From contig CM056741.1 of the NCBI GenBank assembly GCA_029851415.1, positions 86,256,282 to 86,320,281 on the forward strand: a stretch of 64,000 nt of DNA, given 5' to 3'. This DNA is from Eretmocerus hayati. Its lineage: Eukaryota > Arthropoda > Insecta > Hymenoptera > Aphelinidae. The notes beneath the pieces are model-generated. The model saw nothing but the letters and a program-made list of their open reading frames with translations, searched no databases and was not told where the DNA came from. Numbering within the stretch: the first letter of the stretch is position 1; the number at the start of each line of letters is the position of its first letter. The position numbers and the translations under genes were made by a program. Shown here one piece after another: positions 58,880 to 64,000 of the stretch.

Positions 58880-61219
58880 TGTGGCTTTTTTCGATTCTTA
58901 GGAGTAGACTTAGCAACCGAGCTCTTCGCAGTTTTCCTTCGAGTCTCGGTGATAGGTTTAGCACTCGATTCCCTCAACGGTTTTTCCTTCGGAACTTTTG
59001 CTTGCGCAATTCACGATTTCTTTTCCTTAGGATACAGATCTGGTTCAACAGACGAAGAAAACTCCTTGCACTGCAGTTTGCGATCAGGAGTCGGTATTAA
59101 AGCATGATACTACGGAGTTCCAGGAACAACTTTAGCATCTCCAAATCTTGATTGCAAAACTTGTTTGACCTCCTCGTAATCTTCAGTTGGGCTGAAAAAA
59201 ACATCAGTCTCCTCACTATACACTTTAGCCCATTCATATAAGGCTTGAGCTGTCAGAATCTGATTCTGGGATGTCCGTTGGAGACTAGCTCGTTTTGCGC
59301 CTCGTTTTAGATGAGCGCTACTGATGCCATCACAACCCCCTTTGCCATGTGCAGTAGCGTGATGATGCCGTTTGGCGAGAGTCCCAAAATCTTCTTCATG
59401 TTTTAGAATAATTCCAAGGTTACTTTTATCCTTAAAATGTTGCCCAGCTCCGTCGCTGACGTATATGATTTTGGTAATTAGCTCAAAATGTTGTTTCGGA
59501 TATTCAATGATGATTTTCTGGTACTGATGAACAGCGAAAGTATTATGCTTTGAATCATCGAAGATGATTGCGAAACTCTCATGTTTGAGCTCACCGTTCT
59601 CTATAAAGTGGAGCACGACAGTGAAAATAATAGCTTGATTATTATTCCAATGGAATGACTGCGCTGGATTCTGAACCACAAACGCGTAGTTCCCTGTAAA
59701 GTCGAAACATACTATGAACCGTCGGGTGGATAAATGAAGTTTTAGTTCTTTGATGGAAGCTGACTGTTTTTTTGCAATGAAATCGTGAGTTTTGAATTTC
59801 ATCAACCTGTCACTCAACGAATCAATGAAAACATAGCGGTACATCATTTGTGTCACAATAGGACACCTTGCAGCATGCGTCCAAGTCTCGAATTTCATTT
59901 GATCACCATCGTTTCCCTCGAATTTTTCACGCAAGAAGGCCCTGTTTCGGTTAGATTCAGGACAATTAAGACAATCGCCCAGGAAACAAGCAGAAGATGG
60001 GCTGTTACACACCATGATCCTCAAGTAATCTTGATAGGTTCTTAATGCCAATTGAGTGTTTGAAGTTGGATCTTGAATTTCGATGGCCTCAAGCATAATT
60101 TCAACGTTTTCATGATGCACACAAACGCATACATTATGCGTTCCACTGCTCCCAGCTAAAATGCATTGCGCAGGGCATAGTTGCGTGAATTTAGTGAGAC
60201 AAATTTTGATATCAGGATATTCCTGGGTATATTGGGCATGCAGCTCATATAGATTACAGAGAAGCAGTCTCTTTTGGACATGCTCTCGCTTCCCATCTTT
60301 TGTCTTGACAGAGACGTAATCGCTCATACCCGGCATGAGTCGACTCACGTCGTCTCTGTTGTACAAATTTTTCACTGATTTAACAGTTGCATCGGGTAGA
60401 ACCTCACCCCTTTCATAAGTGATTTTGGTAGATTTTTTCGTCCTTGATGGTTAATATACAAGTTGAACATTTGGTCTCGTCGATCTTGAAGGACGGTGGG
60501 GAACTAAATAAATTCCCAAAATTTCATGATGGAAATTTTATTGCAACGTTTCGTCCACTAGGTTTTGTGGACCTCATCAGGCTTCAGGTTTGTTATTCTT
60601 TAGATCGTCATGATATTTTGGACGATCTTGTAATAGAGCACAGACATAACGTCTAGCTCCTGTCAATACAAGTAAACAGAGTGAGTCGAAACTCGAGAAA
60701 CGTTGCAATAAAATTTCCATCATGAAATTTTGGGAATTTATTTAGTTCCCCACCGTCCTTCAAGATCGACGAGACCAAATGTTCAACTTGTATACTCACC
60801 CCTTTCCTTCCCAGGTGTAACTAAAACACCTCCTTCGTTCATCAGCTCTCTCGCTTTTCTTGCTTCTCTCTCAGTGCAACCGAATTCTTCTGTGATTTCG
60901 TCCCGACTCCAGAATTTTGGCGATAACGTAAGTAGCATCATTCTCCCTTGCTTATCTTCCGAGTTTTGAAGTTCGTCTTCATTTGATCCAAAATTATGAG
61001 ACCAGCAACTTGGTGAGCATTGTCGCAATTGCCACCTACAAATTTGCATTTTTCGATATTCTTGCTCGATTGGAGTTTTATTTTACATTTCAAACTTATT
61101 TTTGAGTATTTGGGAACCGCGGGATTTTTCTCAAGAAGAGCTTTGGGAATAGCCACCAAACCTTTCTCGACCTTGTGGTGTTCTTTTCCCAGAGAATTCG
61201 CACTGCGAGTATTCATCAT
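58880..61219 (-). pseudogene. Transposase-like protein of a multicopy arthropod family, broken by a hairpin insertion
   Basis: Read from 61219: a first segment (KYSKISLKCKIKL) changes frame near 61000, then LTLSPKFWSRDEITEEFGCT continues to VTPGKERGE. The hairpin element (60415-60794) follows. After one copy of its duplication the frame resumes as VLPDATVKSV, LMPGMSDYVSVKTKDGKREH, VQKRLLLCNLYELH, CILAGSSGTHNVCVCVHH, CFLGDCLNCPE, YVSDGAGQHFKDK and HGKGGCDGIS. TAG at 59110-59112 is premature: reading on gives YHALIPTPDRKLQCKEFSSS and, after one more stop, a Lys-rich tail to about 58880. I recognise a family with many copies in arthropod genomes. The TIRs around it and conserved Asp positions suggest a transposase, but catalytic residues are not proven. 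Confidence 0.7.
60415..60794 (-). mobile_element. Hairpin element, copy 3, inserted in a transposase-like gene
   Basis: This 380-bp insertion is flanked by CTCACCCCTTTC (60403-60414 and 60795-60806). In minus-strand orientation the 3' tail lies next to the left duplication. The arm 60459-60655 is almost identical to the left arm of the copy at 7542-7990. The other arm is shortened and has unrelated filler near 60665-60700. It carries one hammerhead-like core on the minus strand. Confidence 0.85.
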
Positions 61220-61296
61220 TGATTACTGCGGGGAACGGGCGGGGGAGGGGAGGGATGAGTGTTCACGAAGTGTGGGATGGGAGTGAGATTCGACGG

Positions 61297-61939
61297 TGTA
61301 TATGTTACGTGCAAAGTCCGAAATTGTGCACTCCGGGGAGTGCACAAGATATTTCTGTGCAAAGCCCGATGCATCGGACTCTGCACAACTCGCGTTGTGC
61401 AAAGCCCGATATACCGAGTTTTACACAGAGGATCGGTGTGTATTCTGTGATGTATAGTGGTGAGTCGGGCAATCTCTAACACACAATGAGCGACATGGAG
61501 AGTCGATTCTTCTTCCAATGTTTACTAATACTCGAGCAGATTGTACTCGATATAGTATACCAACGGTGTCTTCAAAATCAAAATGAATCAAAACACTCGC
61601 GATAAGATTTTGATAGTCCACTGCACTCTTAATTAAACTACTATTATCCCTTAATATGATTGAGTTGATTTTAGAATTAAAATCATCCCGAAATGAATCA
61701 GCGCTATTTGGATCCATGATTCTGTAACTCGAATAAGTGTCGATGTGATTGACCTCGCGAGACTGACTGCTGTAAACATGATTCGAATTGTTATTATTAG
61801 CAATTTCCCGACTCACCTCTATACATCGCAGAATACCCACCGATCCTCTGTGTAAAACTCAGTATATCGGACTTTGCACAAACCATCGTTGTGCACTCCC
61901 CGGAGTGCACAATTTCGGACTTTGCACGTAACATATACA
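61297..61939. mobile_element. MITE with TGTATATGTTACGTGC ends
   Basis: The first 38 bases are a perfect inverted repeat of the last 38. Weaker matching extends about 170 bp (61297-61470 with 61800-61939). The arms contain several GTGCAAAG and GTGCACTCC motifs. It lies upstream of the transposase-like gene. No coding function is visible. Confidence 0.75.
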
Positions 61940-62528
61940 ATCTCGATCTGACGAGTTTCAGAGAAATGACGTAATATGATTCAAAGGAACCAATAATAAT
62001 CGTAATGAAAACAGCTTCTAATAGGATTATTTCCTGCAAGTAAATCTATTACTTCTTTGCAGACCGATGCGATGAAACTAGACGCCACCTGTTGGGAAAA
62101 CGCTACAACAAGTCATTATTATATGACAATGGAAGGAAAATCAAAGCGGCCACATGAATTGAATGATTACGGATGTTTCTCCCGAAATTCTAACGCATCG
62201 AGCTTTGCCCCATCAACTTTACACTTTTGGAAAAGTTCTATGGTCAGGTATGAAGAAGAAGAAATGGATCAATCGTTTGTTCTCCTTGGAATACGTATGA
62301 TCATTTTGAACATTGCACTCCTGAACGCACTCGTGACACCGAGAAAGTGCTGGTCGCAATCAATCCGGTCGGGTGGGATACACCGCGCGTGTCTGACCGA
62401 GCGTTCTCTCTTGACCGCTCTGTTTCCCCTCAAAAATGGAAAAACCCCTATTTTTTCAAAAGCTATATCGACGTAAAATTGTTTGATCTTTCGATTGAAA
62501 TGATCAAAAAAACAGAAAAAGGGGTAAT

Positions 62529-62985
62529 GAAAATGATGAAGACACGAAGCTTAACATCTGCTTCGAGTCTTCATCACTAGATGGCAACCTTATTTTATGG
62601 TTGTTTTACAAAAATTCCAATGTTAACTCTTCTTTAACTCGATGTCAATCCACCCAATTTACAATAGTGTCTGAGACAGGTCTCTCATATTGTTAGTCTC
62701 ACTGACGAGCCCAAGAGAGAGACCAGAGCGAAACACACACTTAATATCACATATCTTTTTCACAGTCTAAATAATTCAGTACGGCGTAGAGACAAGGATG
62801 GAAACTATCATCAGCTCCGCATTTGAGAATAATTATGATATTGAAGTTGGGTTCTTGATATCTTCCCGATGGCTCTGTGGTTCTATAGGGGATGTATGTT
62901 CCCCAGACAATCAGAGTGATGGAAGCTCTGTCAAGAAATCTTGCTTCGATAAGGGATGCCTCGCTATTCTTCCCATCATATATTA
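62529..62985. mobile_element. Insertion in the right terminal repeat of the DNA transposon
   Basis: The left terminal repeat is continuous at the matching point, while the right one is interrupted between two GGGGTAAT copies (about 62521-62528 and 62986-62993). The insert begins with a small hairpin (gatgaagac with gtcttcatc). Its class is unknown. Confidence 0.5.
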
Positions 62986-63295
62986 AAAATGGGGTAATTT
63001 TGAGTTATAACACTTTCAAAATTCGATTGTCAATTCTTGAGGTTACGTTGGCATCGTTTTGGAAGACAAACTTCACCATTGTGGAGCTGAGGAAAGAATT
63101 CGATTCTGACCCTTCGATATTCTTTTGCGTTGAATATTGGGCCGGTTCGAGGCGCACGAATACACGGATTTTGACGCTCAAAAAGGGGGCCAGGACACGC
63201 AGTACTTCAATACGATCTTGGGCTTGAATGATGGGTGGTGCATCAAGTAATCAATATTGATGTGCATTATTTTTAAAAAATTCGGTCGCGGCATG

Positions 63296-64000
63296 GATGA
63301 ACAATGAAAGCATGCAGTTTTTCACACCTTTTTCGGTTCTTCCGTCATAAATCGGAAAATATCAAATATTCAGGAAATGTATACAGAAATAATTTGTAGA
63401 TCTCGGGAAGATCCTTAAAATTAATCTGAACACTTTCCTTCGCAAAATGCAACCCTTTGGAGTTAGCCTTCATCAAAGTCAAAATCTAATTTGTTCAAAC
63501 AAATATGCTCAAATTGTTTAAAACGGGATCAAACAACTTTATTGAGATGATTCAGTGATTTTGGAGCAGAAAAGATCTCTAGGTATTTTGTCCTAAACTT
63601 GATCGTTTTCGAGTTATGGGAATGGCCAATCCCGTGACTTGCAATCCCGAATGCATTCATGATAGCACCGCATTGACGGTTGCAAGTCGCGGAATTGGCC
63701 ATTCTCATTACTCGAAAACGATCAAGTTTAGGAGGAAATATCCGGAGATCTCTCCTGCTCCAAATCCATTGAATCATCTTGGGAAAATAGTAATAGGAAC
63801 AAATTAGATTTTGACTTTGATTATGCATGATTTCAAGGGGTTGCAATTTGCGAGGAGAAGTATCCAGATCATTCTCATAAATCTTGCAAAGATCTAGAAA
63901 TTATCTCTCCACACATTTTTCTGAATATCTGATATTTTCCGAATTATGACGGAAAAGCCGAAAAACACAAGAGAGATTGTATGTTTTCATTGTTTATTCA
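63296..64000. mobile_element. Palindromic element, continuing to or past the window end
   Basis: The left arm (about 63296-63650) and right arm (about 63668-63994) are inverted copies: 'acaatgaaagcatgcag' against 'catacaatc...cattgt' at the ends, and 'aaacgatcaagttta' with its complement at the centre. The centre is near 63660. There is no gene. Confidence 0.7.

Larger units (their letters stand above)
58355..63200. mobile_element. DNA transposon with about 0.5-kb terminal inverted repeats
   Basis: The left arm (about 58355-58860) and right arm (62235-62528 plus 62985-63200) are inverted copies: 'tgtcctggcc' at the outer ends, 'gcgcctcgaaccggcc', 'acaatcRaattYtKgaaa' and 'tagatcgcgctcc'-type blocks inward. 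Between them lies one minus-strand transposase-like gene. The right arm holds an extra 450 bp, between two GGGGTAAT copies, that the left arm lacks. It is also hit by a hairpin element and a MITE. The superfamily is not assigned. Confidence 0.7.

Noticed and set aside
62892..63227. Frame with SRNLASIRDASLFF as the next SMU1 exon (LENLLARSYF)
   Set aside because: Similarity is superficial, splice sites do not fit, and the segment is part of the transposon terminal repeat and its insert.

Overview
The window is nuclear DNA from a repeat-rich arthropod, most likely an insect. Nearly everything that can be recognised is transposable-element debris, but the + strand also carries three consecutive coding exons of one conserved host gene, the spliceosomal protein SMU1. 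They lie at 24821-24887, 28903-29046 and 50937-51051, in compatible phase (0/0 and 0), with AG acceptors and GT donors. The first coding exon and the exons after 51051 were not found, so the window sits inside the gene and its introns are full of mobile DNA. The intron 24888-28902 is almost entirely one palindromic element. Without it and one copy of its 4-bp target duplication the intron would be about 68 bp. The next intron is 21.9 kb.

Layout. 1-4675: LINE with decayed ORF1 and ORF2 (APE endonuclease, reverse transcriptase), interrupted by a small hairpin element. 4676-7540: anonymous DNA with a 180-bp Transib-like MITE. 7542-7990: hairpin element carrying hammerhead-like motifs on both strands. 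8003-15218: EnSpm/CACTA-like transposon copy 1, split by a 3.94-kb LTR-like insertion (8254-12193). 15313-16918: TIR element with a nested TIR element. 17700-18440: tandem repeats. 19568-20782: LINE-like unit with ORF1 only. 20783-24482: two TIR elements. 24821-29046: SMU1 exons flanking the 3.94-kb foldback. 29928-33478: EnSpm-like copy 2 with a second Transib-like MITE. 34-48 kb: tandem repeats, LTR-like copies, palindromes and a LINE 3' end. 48.9-49.6 kb: LINE 3' fragment. 50937-51051: SMU1 exon. 51.3-55.4 kb: inverted-repeat elements. 56.3-58 kb: LINE 3' fragments. 58.36-63.2 kb: a DNA transposon with about 0.5-kb TIRs and a broken transposase-like gene, itself hit by a hairpin element and a MITE. 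63.3 kb to the end: a palindromic element.

The most unusual signal is a family of hairpin elements (4104-4212, 7542-7990, 60415-60794, plus a fragment near 22845). They have 12-13 bp target-site duplications, a shared 3' tail of about 43 bp, and a hammerhead-ribozyme-like core in the long copies. This combination recalls Penelope-like elements or retrozymes rather than classical cut-and-paste foldbacks. No tRNA, rRNA or CRISPR could be confidently identified. Apart from SMU1, every protein-coding segment that can be assigned belongs to a mobile element and is broken.
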